A stretch of DNA of 64,000 nucleotides from Thetidibacter halocola (GTDB lineage Bacteria; Pseudomonadota; Alphaproteobacteria; Rhodobacterales; Rhodobacteraceae). Each line of letters opens with the position of its first letter. The stretch's first letter is position 1. Made by a program: the position numbers and the translations under genes. Of this stretch, positions 8,636 to 17,200 are shown piece after piece. The notes below the pieces were generated by a model. The model did no database searches. It was not told where the DNA came from and was given only the letters and a program-made list of their open reading frames with translations. The stretch lies in the NCBI RefSeq assembly GCF_018224955.1, contig NZ_JAGTUU010000002.1:496001-560000 (forward strand). Direction: 5' to 3'.

Positions 8636-9476
8636 ACGCCTGACCCCGCCGCAGGCCCGCGCGGCGCTGCGGGCGATCCTGTCGGGCGACGCGTGTGTGC
8701 GCCCGGCCTCGGTTTACGATGCCATGACGGTGCGGGCTGCGGCGCGGCTGGGCTTCCCTCTGGCCATGCTCGGCGGATCGGTGGCGGCGCTGGCCGTTCT
8801 GGGTGCGCCGGATCACCAGTTGCTGTCGCTCGACGAATTCACCGGGCTTTGCCGCCGCATCGCCAGGCCCGGTGCGCTGCCGCTTCTGGTCGATGCCGAC
8901 CACGGTTTCGGCAACGCGCTGCATGCCATGCGCTGCGTCGAGGAACTGGAGGCGGCGGGCGTTTCCGGCATGACGCTGGAGGATACGGCCCTGCCGACGT
9001 CGTTCGGTGCCGAAGGTGGATCGCTGATCCCGCTGCCCGAGGCCGAGGGCAAGCTGCGCGCGGCGCTCGAAGCGCGGTCCGATCCGGGTTTCGTCATCGC
9101 CGCCCGCACCGATGCGCGCCTGCAATCGGGCGAGGCGCTGATCGCACGCTCCGCCGCCTATGGCCTGACAGGAGTCGATGCGCTGTTCGTCACCGGGGCG
9201 CGCGACGCGGCGCTACTGGCTCGCGCGCATGAGGCGTCGGGCCTGCCACTCATCGTGCCGGAACCGAAGGGCGCACTGGCGGGGGCTGACCTGGCGGCGC
9301 TGGGCGTGCGCATCTGCCTGACGCCGCACCGGACATTCCCTGCCGCGCTCTCGGCGGCCTGGGACAGCTTGGCAGCGACGCCGGGCGCGCAACCGACGGA
9401 CAAGCCCGAGGCGTTGCCCGAGGAGTTGAGCGAGGCCGCCCTCTGGACCGACCTTATCGCAAGGCACCTGCGCTAG
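8628..9476 (+). CDS. Oxaloacetate decarboxylase-like enzyme, isocitrate lyase/PEP mutase superfamily
   Basis: 282 residues, a single TIM-barrel domain. The acidic metal-binding signature is VDADHGFGNALHAM, followed by GVSGMTLEDTALPTSFG. These resemble the Pseudomonas oxaloacetate decarboxylase branch (PA4872-like); methylisocitrate lyases instead carry a KKCGH loop, which is absent here. Start ATG 8628 overlaps the TcuB-like gene, so it belongs to that operon. If tricarballylate enters the TCA cycle as cis-aconitate, decarboxylating oxaloacetate to pyruvate would be a sensible outlet; this link is inference. Other activities of the superfamily (2-methylisocitrate lyase, carboxyphosphonoenolpyruvate mutase) cannot be excluded. 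Confidence 0.78.
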   Translation: MAERLTPPQARAALRAILSGDACVRPASVYDAMTVRAAARLGFPLAMLGGSVAALAVLGAPDHQLLSLDEFTGLCRRIARPGALPLLVDADHGFGNALHAMRCVEELEAAGVSGMTLEDTALPTSFGAEGGSLIPLPEAEGKLRAALEARSDPGFVIAARTDARLQSGEALIARSAAYGLTGVDALFVTGARDAALLARAHEASGLPLIVPEPKGALAGADLAALGVRICLTPHRTFPAALSAAWDSLAATPGAQPTDKPEALPEELSEAALWTDLIARHLR

Positions 9477-9486
9477 AAGGCAGGGT

Positions 9487-10392
9487 TCAGGTCGCGTCGG
9501 GATCTTCGATGCGCGACAGGATCGCGTTCGCGCGGCTTTCCAGGTCGTCCTCGCCCGGGTCGACCCCAAGCGCGGCGATCATCGCCTCCCACTCCGCCGT
9601 GGCGGCCGCCATGCGCCCGCCGAGGCCCAGTTCATCCACGGTGCGGGCGACCTCCTGCATCTCGGCGGCGCGGCGCGCACCATGCACCATCATCCGTTCG
9701 AGGTTGTAGGCGCCGCGCTTGCGCCAGGCGATATCCGGGTCGGACGCCTCGAGCGAGCCGATCACCTCGTCGGCAACGCCCGCGCGATGGGCGGCAAGGA
9801 AACATTCGGCGGTCAGCGCCTCCAGTCCCTTGACCATGACAGAGCGCAGCATCTTGATCGAGGAAGCCCGCCCCACGGCGTCACCCGCGTGCTTGGGCTT
9901 CATGTCCAGCGCCAGAAGCACGGCTTCGGCGACCTCGGCGTGGGGGCCGGAGATCAGCAGCGGCGCGTGGTGGCGTTTGGGGTGCACTGGCGACATGACG
10001 GCCACATCCACATAGCGCCCACCTGCGGCCTCGATCACCTCGGCCGCGCGGCGTTTCGTGCCCGGCGCGCAGGAATTGCAATCGAACCACAGTGTGCCGA
10101 CTGCAAGATGCGATGCGGCGGCCTGTGCGGCGGCCAGCGCCTGGTCGGCGGTGACGGTGCAGAATACCGCCTCGATCCCGTCCAGCGCGGATGCCGGCGT
10201 ATCACGCCCGTCGATGCCATGCGCCGCATAGCGCGTCTGCATCGTGTCCCGCGTTGCGGCCCTGTCTGTCTTTATGTCGTAGGCGCGCAGATCGGCCGGG
10301 CGCATGTCGCCCCAGCCGGAGGCAAAGGCCGCCCCGGCCTCGCCGAAACCGACAAAGGCGAGGCGGGCGGGGCGGTTGCCGTTGGGGCTCAT
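9487..10392 (-). CDS. NAD(P)-dependent 6PGDH/hydroxyisobutyrate-dehydrogenase-like protein with DUF1932
   Basis: 301 residues. The N-terminal Rossmann domain starts at LAFVGFGEAG (residues 11-20). The middle matches beta-hydroxyacid dehydrogenases (GGRYVDVAVMSPVHPKRH, then GRASSIKMLRSVMVKGLEAL, whose Lys fits the catalytic position). The C-terminal helical part corresponds to DUF1932. Family members oxidise or reduce short hydroxyacids; no substrate can be assigned. It is convergent with the decarboxylase gene, with only 10 bp between the stops, so it is not in that operon. It may share a transcript with the UDP-glucose dehydrogenase gene 32 bp upstream. Confidence 0.8.
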   Translation of the reverse strand: MSPNGNRPARLAFVGFGEAGAAFASGWGDMRPADLRAYDIKTDRAATRDTMQTRYAAHGIDGRDTPASALDGIEAVFCTVTADQALAAAQAAASHLAVGTLWFDCNSCAPGTKRRAAEVIEAAGGRYVDVAVMSPVHPKRHHAPLLISGPHAEVAEAVLLALDMKPKHAGDAVGRASSIKMLRSVMVKGLEALTAECFLAAHRAGVADEVIGSLEASDPDIAWRKRGAYNLERMMVHGARRAAEMQEVARTVDELGLGGRMAAATAEWEAMIAALGVDPGEDDLESRANAILSRIEDPDAT

Positions 10393-10424
10393 GGTATCCT
10401 CGTCATGCGGGGCGGGCCGATGGA

Positions 10425-11741
10425 TCAGACCAGGCTGGCGCGCCCGACCCCGTCATAGGCGACGAAGCCCGCCTTTTTCGCGACGTCGGCGCTGTAGATG
10501 TTGCGCAGGTCGGCCATCGCCGCGTGGCGCATCGATCCGGCCAGCCGCGACAGGTCGAGGGCGCGGAACTCGTTCCACTCGGTCAGGATCACGATCAGGT
10601 CGGCGCCCTCGGCGGCGCCATAGGGATCGTCGGCCCAGAGCGCGCCGGGCAGCAGCGTCTCGCCCTCGCGCCGGCCCTGCGGATCGGCCACCGTCACCTG
10701 CGCGCCGCCGCCAATCAGCGCCGGCACGATGGTCAGAGAGGGCGCGTCGCGCATGTCGTCGGTGTTGGGCTTGAAGGTCACGCCCAGCACCAGGATCCGC
10801 TTGCCGTTGAACGTGCCGCCGCAGAGGTCCTGCAACTTGTCGATCATCCGGCGCTTGACCTCGTCATTGACCTTGATGACCGTCTCGACGATCGACACGG
10901 GCGAGGCATGGTCCTGCCCGATCCGCGCCAGCGCCTTGGTGTCCTTGGGAAAGCACGACCCGCCATAGCCCGGCCCGGCATGCAGGAACTTGTTGCCGAT
11001 GCGGCCGTCCATGCCCATGCCCTTGCTGACCGCCTTGATATCCGCGCCGACCTTTTCGCACAGCGCGGCGATCTCGTTGATGAATGTGATCTTGGTCGCG
11101 AGAAAGGCGTTGGCGGCATACTTGATCATCTCAGCCGACTCGAGGTCGGTTGTGACGATGGGAAAATCGCGCAGGTAGAGCGGGCGATAGATCTCGGCCA
11201 TGACCTTTGCCGCGCGGTCGGATTCAACGCCGACCACGACGCGGTCGGGCTTCATGAAGTCGTCGATCGCCGCGCCTTCGCGCAGGAATTCCGGGTTCGA
11301 GGCGACGTCGAAATCGAGGCCGGGATTGGCCTGCGCCACCACGTCTCGGACCTTGCGGTTGGTGCCGACGGGCACGGTGGATTTCGTCACGATCACCACG
11401 TAGTCGGTCGCCGCCTCGGCGATCTCGCGCGCGGCGGCCATGACATAGGTCAGGTCGGCATGGCCGTCGCCGCGCCGCGTCGGCGTGCCCACGGCGATGA
11501 ACACCGCGTCCGCGCCCTGCACGGCACCGCGCAGGTCCTGCGTGAAGGACAGCCGCCCGGCCTGAACGTTGCGGTGCATCAGCGCGTCGAGACCCGGTTC
11601 GTAGATCGGCACCTCGCCGCGTTCCAGCATGGCGATCTTGCGCGGGTCCTTGTCGACGCAGACCACGTCATGCCCGAAGTCGGAAAAGCAGACGCCCGAA
11701 ACGAGGCCCACGTAACCGGTTCCGATCATCGCAATTTTCAT
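10425..11741 (-). CDS. ugd: UDP-glucose 6-dehydrogenase
   Basis: 438 residues. It opens with the NAD-binding motif MKIAMIGTGYVGLVSG, has the substrate segment EFLREGAAIDDF near residue 151, and the catalytic cysteine loop GYGGSCFPKDTKAL with Cys263. It converts UDP-glucose to UDP-glucuronate with two NAD+, supplying uronic acids for surface polysaccharides. No glycan genes adjoin it here. The protein is full length and the start is supported by AAGGGAT upstream. Confidence 0.96.
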   Translation of the reverse strand: MKIAMIGTGYVGLVSGVCFSDFGHDVVCVDKDPRKIAMLERGEVPIYEPGLDALMHRNVQAGRLSFTQDLRGAVQGADAVFIAVGTPTRRGDGHADLTYVMAAAREIAEAATDYVVIVTKSTVPVGTNRKVRDVVAQANPGLDFDVASNPEFLREGAAIDDFMKPDRVVVGVESDRAAKVMAEIYRPLYLRDFPIVTTDLESAEMIKYAANAFLATKITFINEIAALCEKVGADIKAVSKGMGMDGRIGNKFLHAGPGYGGSCFPKDTKALARIGQDHASPVSIVETVIKVNDEVKRRMIDKLQDLCGGTFNGKRILVLGVTFKPNTDDMRDAPSLTIVPALIGGGAQVTVADPQGRREGETLLPGALWADDPYGAAEGADLIVILTEWNEFRALDLSRLAGSMRHAAMADLRNIYSADVAKKAGFVAYDGVGRASLV

Positions 11742-11841
11742 CTCGAAATCCCTTGGAAATTCTGGCTGGGAACTGGTCCCTAGGTTTCAGGTTTCGCCCT
11801 GCAAGGCAAGGGCCGGGCGGCCAGCGCCGCGCCGATACGAC

Positions 11842-12222
11842 TCAGCTTTCGTCCAGCACCTTGCGCGCGGCGCGAAAGCATTCCAGCGCCTGCGGCACGC
11901 CGCAATAGATGCCGATCACGTGGATGATGGCGCGGATTTCCTCGCGCGAGACACCGTTGTTCACCGCGCCGCGGCAATGCAACTCCCACTCGTGCATCTT
12001 GCCGAGTGCGCCGATCATCGCGAGGTTCATCATGCTGCGCGTCTTGGGGTCGATCACGTCGTCGCCCCAGCCGAACCCCCAGCACCAGGCCGTCATCGCT
12101 TCCTGGAAGGGCCGGGTGAAATCGTCGGCGGCGGCGAGGTTCTTTTCCACGTATTCCGCGCCAAGGGTGGCCTTGCGCTGCTCCAGTCCCTTCAGGAACA
12201 AGTCTTCGTCGAAGGTTCTCAT
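11842..12222 (-). CDS. Carboxymuconolactone decarboxylase-family protein (PcaC-like)
   Basis: 126 residues from ATG 12222, preceded by AGGAGA. The helical CMD core is clear: a basic residue-rich N-terminus, DPKTRSMMNLAMIGAL, then ELHCRGAVNNGVSREEI and the HVIGIYCGVPQAL stretch, which fits gamma-carboxymuconolactone decarboxylases. There is no CxxC peroxidase motif as in AhpD. The rest of the protocatechuate pathway is not visible here, so PcaC activity is plausible but unproven. It lies 55 bp downstream of the GMC oxidoreductase start-side neighbour on the same strand and may be co-transcribed. Confidence 0.78.
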   Translation of the reverse strand: MRTFDEDLFLKGLEQRKATLGAEYVEKNLAAADDFTRPFQEAMTAWCWGFGWGDDVIDPKTRSMMNLAMIGALGKMHEWELHCRGAVNNGVSREEIRAIIHVIGIYCGVPQALECFRAARKVLDES

Positions 12223-12277
12223 CGGTGTCTCCTGCTTGGTTGTGGCAGCATGGCGTGGCGCGCCGGATAGGCAAGCC

Positions 12278-13936
12278 CTAGCGTTGCGCGGTCTGCCAAT
12301 CGGGATGGATCCAGGGCTCGTCATTGGCCGGGGCGAGCGGGGTCAGGCCCAGGATGTGGTCCGAGGCCTTTTCCCCCACCATGATCGACGGCCCGTTGAG
12401 GTTGCCGTTGGTGATGCGCGGAAAGATCGAACTGTCGGCCACCCGCAGCCCCTCCACCCCGATCACCCGGCAGTCCGGGTCGACCACCGCCAGCGGATCG
12501 TCGGCGCGGCCCATGCGGCAGGTGCCGCAGGGATGATAGGCGCTTTCGGCGTGTTCGCGGATGAAGCCATCCAGTTCGTCATCGGTGGTCAGCGCCTCGC
12601 CCGGCTGGATCTCGTTCCGGACGAAGGGCTGCATCGCGGGCTGCTGAAAGATCTCGCGCGTCAGCCGCAGGCAGGTTCGGAACTCGATCCAGTCCTCTTC
12701 CTCGGACATGTAGTTGAACCGGATCGACGGCGCCTCGGCGGGATCCGCGCTGCGCAGGGTGATCGCGCCACGCGACTGGGCCCGCATCGGCCCGGTATGC
12801 ACCTGGAACCCGTGACCCTCGGCCGCGGCCTTGCCGTCGTAGCGCACGGCCAGCGGCAGGAAGTGATACTGGATGTCGGGATAGTCCACGCCCGCCCGCG
12901 ACCGGATGAAGCCCGCGCTTTCGAACTGGTTGGACGCGCCGAGGCCCCGGCCCGTGAGCATCCATTGCGCGCCGATCAGGCCCTTCCAGAACAGCCGCCA
13001 GTACTTGAACAGCGTGATCGGCTGGCGCGAGGCGAACTGGTAATAGACCTCGAGATGGTCCTGGAGGTTGCGCCCCACGCCGGGCCGGTCAGCCACCACG
13101 GGGATGCCATGCTCGGCCAGGTGCGCCGCCGGGCCAATGCCCGACAGCATCAGCAGCTTGGGCGAGTTGATGGCGCTGGCGGCGACGATCACCTCGCGCC
13201 GGGCGCGGATGGTGCGGATCGCCGAGCCTTGCGCGATCTCGACACCGGTGGCGCGCCCGTCCTCGATCACGATGCGGCGGGCAAGGCCGCGCACGACCTT
13301 GCAGTTGTCGCGCGCGAGGGCAGGTTTCAGGTAGGCGTTCGCCGCCGACCAGCGCCGGCCTTTCCAGACCGTCATCTCCATCGGGCCAAAGCCCTCTTGC
13401 TGGCGACCGTTGTAATCCTGCGTCACCGGGTAGCCCGCCTGCCGTCCGGCCTCGACAAAGGCGGAATGCAGCGGGTTGTTGCGCGGGCCGCGCGTGACAT
13501 GCAGCGGGCCGTCCGTGCCGCGCCACGAAGGGTCGCCGCCCTGCCCGCTGTCGTGCCAGCTTTCCATCCGCCGGAAATAGGGCAGCACGTCGGCATAGGC
13601 CCAGCCATCCGCGCCGCTTTCCGCCCAGTGGTCATAGTCCCGCGCATGGCCGCGCACATAGACCATCCCGTTGATCGAGGACGACCCGCCGATCACCTTG
13701 CCCCGCGGGCAGACCAGACGCCGACCGCCCAGGTGCGGCTCGGGTTCCGTCATGAAGCCCCAGTCGTACAGCTTCATGTTCATCGGATAGCTGAGCGCGG
13801 CGGGCATCTGGATGAAGGGCCCGGCGTCGCTGCCGCCATACTCGATGACGATGACGGATGCGCCCGCCCCGGACAGGCGCCAGGCCATGGCGCAGCCCGC
13901 GCTGCCTGCCCCTACGATGACGAAATCGGCTTCCAC
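12278..13936 (-). CDS. GMC-family oxidoreductase (choline dehydrogenase-like)
   Basis: About 552 residues. The FAD motif [18 protein letters not shown] is at the very N-terminus, followed by the GMC signature [14 protein letters not shown] and a second signature near [16 protein letters not shown]. The C-terminal catalytic region reads [10 protein letters not shown] and [13 protein letters not shown], matching the usual His and Asn of the family. It oxidises a primary alcohol, but substrate cannot be told apart (choline, glucose, polyethylene glycol and others). I prefer GTG 13936, which yields the normal short N-terminus; GTG 13948 adds four residues. The downstream CMD-type gene is on the same strand. 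Confidence 0.92.
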   Translation of the reverse strand: MEADFVIVGAGSAGCAMAWRLSGAGASVIVIEYGGSDAGPFIQMPAALSYPMNMKLYDWGFMTEPEPHLGGRRLVCPRGKVIGGSSSINGMVYVRGHARDYDHWAESGADGWAYADVLPYFRRMESWHDSGQGGDPSWRGTDGPLHVTRGPRNNPLHSAFVEAGRQAGYPVTQDYNGRQQEGFGPMEMTVWKGRRWSAANAYLKPALARDNCKVVRGLARRIVIEDGRATGVEIAQGSAIRTIRARREVIVAASAINSPKLLMLSGIGPAAHLAEHGIPVVADRPGVGRNLQDHLEVYYQFASRQPITLFKYWRLFWKGLIGAQWMLTGRGLGASNQFESAGFIRSRAGVDYPDIQYHFLPLAVRYDGKAAAEGHGFQVHTGPMRAQSRGAITLRSADPAEAPSIRFNYMSEEEDWIEFRTCLRLTREIFQQPAMQPFVRNEIQPGEALTTDDELDGFIREHAESAYHPCGTCRMGRADDPLAVVDPDCRVIGVEGLRVADSSIFPRITNGNLNGPSIMVGEKASDHILGLTPLAPANDEPWIHPDWQTAQR

Positions 13937-14018
13937 GTTGCGTCCCACCCCTCAGCACTGGCCAAGGCTTAAAGCATCACCTTGGAAATGGGAACGCGGA
14001 CCGCGCGGCAGCGTCGCG

Positions 14019-16001
14019 TCAGACCAGGACGATATCCCCCAGCAACCCGGCATTGGTGGTCAGCCCGTCCAGGGTCAGCCGGTCGCCGCCGCCGAAATCC
14101 AGCACAAGTGTGCCTGAGGAGAGGTCGCTGCGTGCGTCGAGAGCCGCTTGTGTCAGCGGCCCGCCCCACAGACTCGCCGCGATGTGCAGCGAGTCGATGC
14201 CCAAGTCGTAGTCCGTGATCCGGTCGGCCCCGATCTCGGCGGCCAGCACAAAGACATCCGCGCCGTCGCCGCCCGTCACCATGTCGTTGCCGCCGCCAAG
14301 CTGGATCGTGTCGTCGCCCGCGCCGCCTTCGATCGTGTCGTTGCCGTCTCCGCCATAGACGGTGTCGCGCCCACGTTCGCCGCCTTGCGCATTATCCAGG
14401 AACAGATCGTCTCCCGCTCCCATGTAGGCGACATCCCGGCCATCGTCTCCGAAGATGGTATCGTCACCGTCCCAACCCCAGAGGGTGTCATAGCCGCCGC
14501 CGCCATACAGCGTGTCGTTGCCGGTCCCTCCGTTCATCCGGTCATTGTCCAGACCACCGTCCAGTCGGTCGTCACCGTCCTGCCCGTAGATCGTGTCTGA
14601 GTGGCGGTTGCCTTCGAGCCAATCCGCGCCCTCGCCGCCGTGCAGCACGTCGCGTCTGTCATTGCCATACAGGCTGTCGTCCCCGCTGCCGCCCAAGAGT
14701 TCGTTGGCGATCGCGTTCCCGATCAGCGTGTCGTCGAACGCGCTACCCTTCGCGCGTTCGATAATCGTGCCTTGCATGATCGTCAGCCCGTCGGGCAGGT
14801 TCGACACGCGCGAGGTCGCGCCGTCGTTCAGGTCGATCCTAACCCGATCCGTCGCTCCCGAGGCGTCGATGACGTCCGTTCCGCCGCTGTCGACGATGGT
14901 GTAGCGCACGTTGGCCCAGCCATAGTCGCCGGGCTCTTCGCCGCTCAGCAGGCGGTTCCAGACACCGTCCGCGCCCTGCGAATTGTTGCCCGGCGTGAAC
15001 TCGGTGGCAAAGACGGTGTCGCCGACATTGACCAGCTTTGTGCCGTAAAGCGTCCGCACCGCCAGGATATCGGCCGGCATCGGCGTGATCGCGTAGGATC
15101 GGAACGTGTCGGCAAAGACCACGTCCTCGGCCCCGAAATAGGACATGACGGTCGTGGCTTGGCTGTCGTTCGGATAGACGGCATCCTGCGAATAGTCGCC
15201 CGAGAAATTGTAGAACCCGCCATGGCCAAGGCCCAGTACATGGCCGATCTCGTGCAGGAAGGTCTTGTAGGCGAAATCGCCCAGGCCCGGGTCCCAGCGT
15301 TCGTAATCCCGGTCGATATTGACGAAGGCGCCGGTGATGATGGCGGTATCGCCTTGGTACTCCAGGTCCGTCCAGGCGCCGCGCGCCTCGTCGTCGAAGA
15401 TCACGTGCGCCGCGCTGGACGTGCTGCGGACAAAGGTGACGTTCGCCACCGCCTGCCACGCGTCCAGCGCCCATTCGGCCAGTTGCTGCGCCCCCGGCTC
15501 CAGCCCTTCGATGTTGTAGGTGATGGTGCGCGGCCCCACGGCCGTCGAGAACCAGCGTGGATCGGTCGGCAGGTCGCGCTCGGCCCAATGGGTTACGCGC
15601 AGGAATTCAGAGATCTCCTCGAGCGTCCATTCGCGGAAATCGTCCAGCAGGTCGACCGTCACGGTATAGCTGCCGACCCGGCTCCACGCCATTTCCGCGC
15701 CGATGAACAGGGTGCCGGTTTCCGGCGCGACCAGCACCATGGCCTCGCTGCCGTTCTCGTCATAGAACTCGCTCCAAGCGATGAACCCGGTATCCTCGTC
15801 GCGCAGTTGGAAATAGGGCTGCCTCAACGGATCGGTCGAGCTGATGGTGATGCGGTATCCCATGCCCGCTTCGACGGTCAGCGCGATGGCATCGCCGTCG
15901 CCCGCGCCTTCGATCACGCCGTTGAAGATGTCTCCGGCCACGATCCGATATGGGGTGTCGTATTCCTCGGGCGCATCGGTGGTTTCGGTGATGACGGCCA
16001 T
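14019..16001 (-). CDS. Secreted RTX serralysin-type zinc metalloprotease (M10) with N-terminal PPC-like domain
   Basis: 660 residues. Residues about 15-117 look like a PPC beta-sandwich (DTPYRIVAGDIFNG to VGSYTVTVDLLDD). The catalytic domain has the zinc site HEIGHVLGLGH (His250, 254, 260) and the Met-turn VMSYFG (Met286), diagnostic of serralysin metzincins. From about residue 430 there are at least ten glycine/aspartate-rich calcium-binding nonapeptides (GGSGDDSLY type). There is no Sec signal; the short hydrophobic end DIVLV fits type I secretion. No ABC exporter, membrane-fusion protein or inhibitor gene adjoins it, so the secretion apparatus must be elsewhere. PPC domains more often sit at the C-terminus of proteases. 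Confidence 0.9.
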   Translation of the reverse strand: MAVITETTDAPEEYDTPYRIVAGDIFNGVIEGAGDGDAIALTVEAGMGYRITISSTDPLRQPYFQLRDEDTGFIAWSEFYDENGSEAMVLVAPETGTLFIGAEMAWSRVGSYTVTVDLLDDFREWTLEEISEFLRVTHWAERDLPTDPRWFSTAVGPRTITYNIEGLEPGAQQLAEWALDAWQAVANVTFVRSTSSAAHVIFDDEARGAWTDLEYQGDTAIITGAFVNIDRDYERWDPGLGDFAYKTFLHEIGHVLGLGHGGFYNFSGDYSQDAVYPNDSQATTVMSYFGAEDVVFADTFRSYAITPMPADILAVRTLYGTKLVNVGDTVFATEFTPGNNSQGADGVWNRLLSGEEPGDYGWANVRYTIVDSGGTDVIDASGATDRVRIDLNDGATSRVSNLPDGLTIMQGTIIERAKGSAFDDTLIGNAIANELLGGSGDDSLYGNDRRDVLHGGEGADWLEGNRHSDTIYGQDGDDRLDGGLDNDRMNGGTGNDTLYGGGGYDTLWGWDGDDTIFGDDGRDVAYMGAGDDLFLDNAQGGERGRDTVYGGDGNDTIEGGAGDDTIQLGGGNDMVTGGDGADVFVLAAEIGADRITDYDLGIDSLHIAASLWGGPLTQAALDARSDLSSGTLVLDFGGGDRLTLDGLTTNAGLLGDIVLV

Positions 16002-16068
16002 GGCCGAGCCTCCTGACGCTATTCAGAGGCAGGCTAGCAGCGTGGGGGAATCCGGTAAAGGTGGCGAC

Positions 16069-17109
16069 CTATCCGGTGGTCCGGGGCAGGGGCGCGATCC
16101 CCGGCACCGGGCAGGCGATGCTGATCGCCGTTTCGCCGATCTCGGTTGCCGGATCGACATGCCGCCAGTGCTTCATCACGTGCAGCGAGACGCGGCGCGC
16201 GTCCTGGCGAAAGTCGTGATGGATGACGAAGCTCACCTTGCCCGCGGCCAGCAACTGCCGGTTCGTGCGGTCCAGGTCATGCGCGGCAAACACCTCGATG
16301 TCGCGCCCCGCCTGCGCGAAGGCATCGAGGATTGCCGCGTTGCCGCCGCCGATGGAATAGACCGCGCTTATGTCGTCATGCGTCTCCAGCGCCTGCCGCA
16401 CAAGGACCCCGGTCGAGCGGTTCACGCCGAACCCCTCCGACACGGTGACGCTGCGCAGCCGGGGCGCGTGATCCGCAAGATACCGCGTGAACCCGTGGCG
16501 GCGCATCTCTTCGCCCTGGAACATCTGGCTGGACAGGGTGACAAGCACGCGGGCGTCGGGCGCGCGCATCATGCGGGACAAGAGGTAGGCGGCGGTCGCA
16601 CCCGCATGGGCGTTCTCCATCCCGACATAGGCCAGCCGCAGAGCGGCCGCGACGTCGGTGACATAGGTCACGACCGGGATCCGGTGCCGGGCGATCCCGG
16701 CCAGTGCGGCCTCGATCGCGGGCGTCGCCGGCACTTTAAGGACGATCCCCTGGCTGCCGCGTTTCGCGATGGCGCGCAAGCGGGCGACGATTTCCGCCTC
16801 GTCCATGCGTTCGGCCATGTGGAACCGTGCCCGGATCGCGGCCGGGCGCATCAGTGGCAGTTCCGCCTCGAACGCCGCCCGCACCGCCTGGGAAAAGCGG
16901 TTGGGCGCCTGCACCACGATATCCAGCGTCAGGCGCGCCCCGCTGGCGGTGCTGGCGGCATACTGGCTTTCCAGTTCCGCCAGCGCCGCCGCCACCCGGT
17001 CGCGCGTCACCTGCCGAACGCTGTCCCGCCCGTGCAAGGCACGGTCCACCGTCGCCGGGCTGAGCCCTGCCTGGTGGGCGATTTCCTTGATGGTAAAGCG
17101 GCGCGCCAT
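16069..17109 (-). CDS. LacI-family transcriptional regulator
   Basis: 346 residues from ATG 17109, where the N-terminal helix-turn-helix begins (FTIKEIAHQAGLSPATVDRALHG, residues 5-27). A periplasmic-binding-like effector domain follows, with typical features such as GIVLKVPATPAIEAAL, VVTYVTDV and the C-terminal VFAAHDLDRTNRQLL. The effector domain resembles the sugar/polyol-binding AglR/FrcR-like class in outline, but no ligand can be named. The gene diverges from the phytanoyl-CoA dioxygenase-like gene across 91 bp, so that gene is its most likely target. I did not find a convincing LacI-type central-CG operator between them. Confidence 0.9.
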   Translation of the reverse strand: MARRFTIKEIAHQAGLSPATVDRALHGRDSVRQVTRDRVAAALAELESQYAASTASGARLTLDIVVQAPNRFSQAVRAAFEAELPLMRPAAIRARFHMAERMDEAEIVARLRAIAKRGSQGIVLKVPATPAIEAALAGIARHRIPVVTYVTDVAAALRLAYVGMENAHAGATAAYLLSRMMRAPDARVLVTLSSQMFQGEEMRRHGFTRYLADHAPRLRSVTVSEGFGVNRSTGVLVRQALETHDDISAVYSIGGGNAAILDAFAQAGRDIEVFAAHDLDRTNRQLLAAGKVSFVIHHDFRQDARRVSLHVMKHWRHVDPATEIGETAISIACPVPGIAPLPRTTG

Positions 17110-17200
17110 GCCCGGATTTGAGGTGGTTTTGAGGCGATTGGCAACTGTTTCGGACAGGTGACCTTGGGCAGACTCTGCGCAATCCAAGGGAGGAGTCGCC

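Noticed and set aside
17110-17200. LacI-type operator between the regulator and the PhyH-like gene
   Set aside because: No palindrome with the central CG typical of LacI-family sites was convincing by eye.
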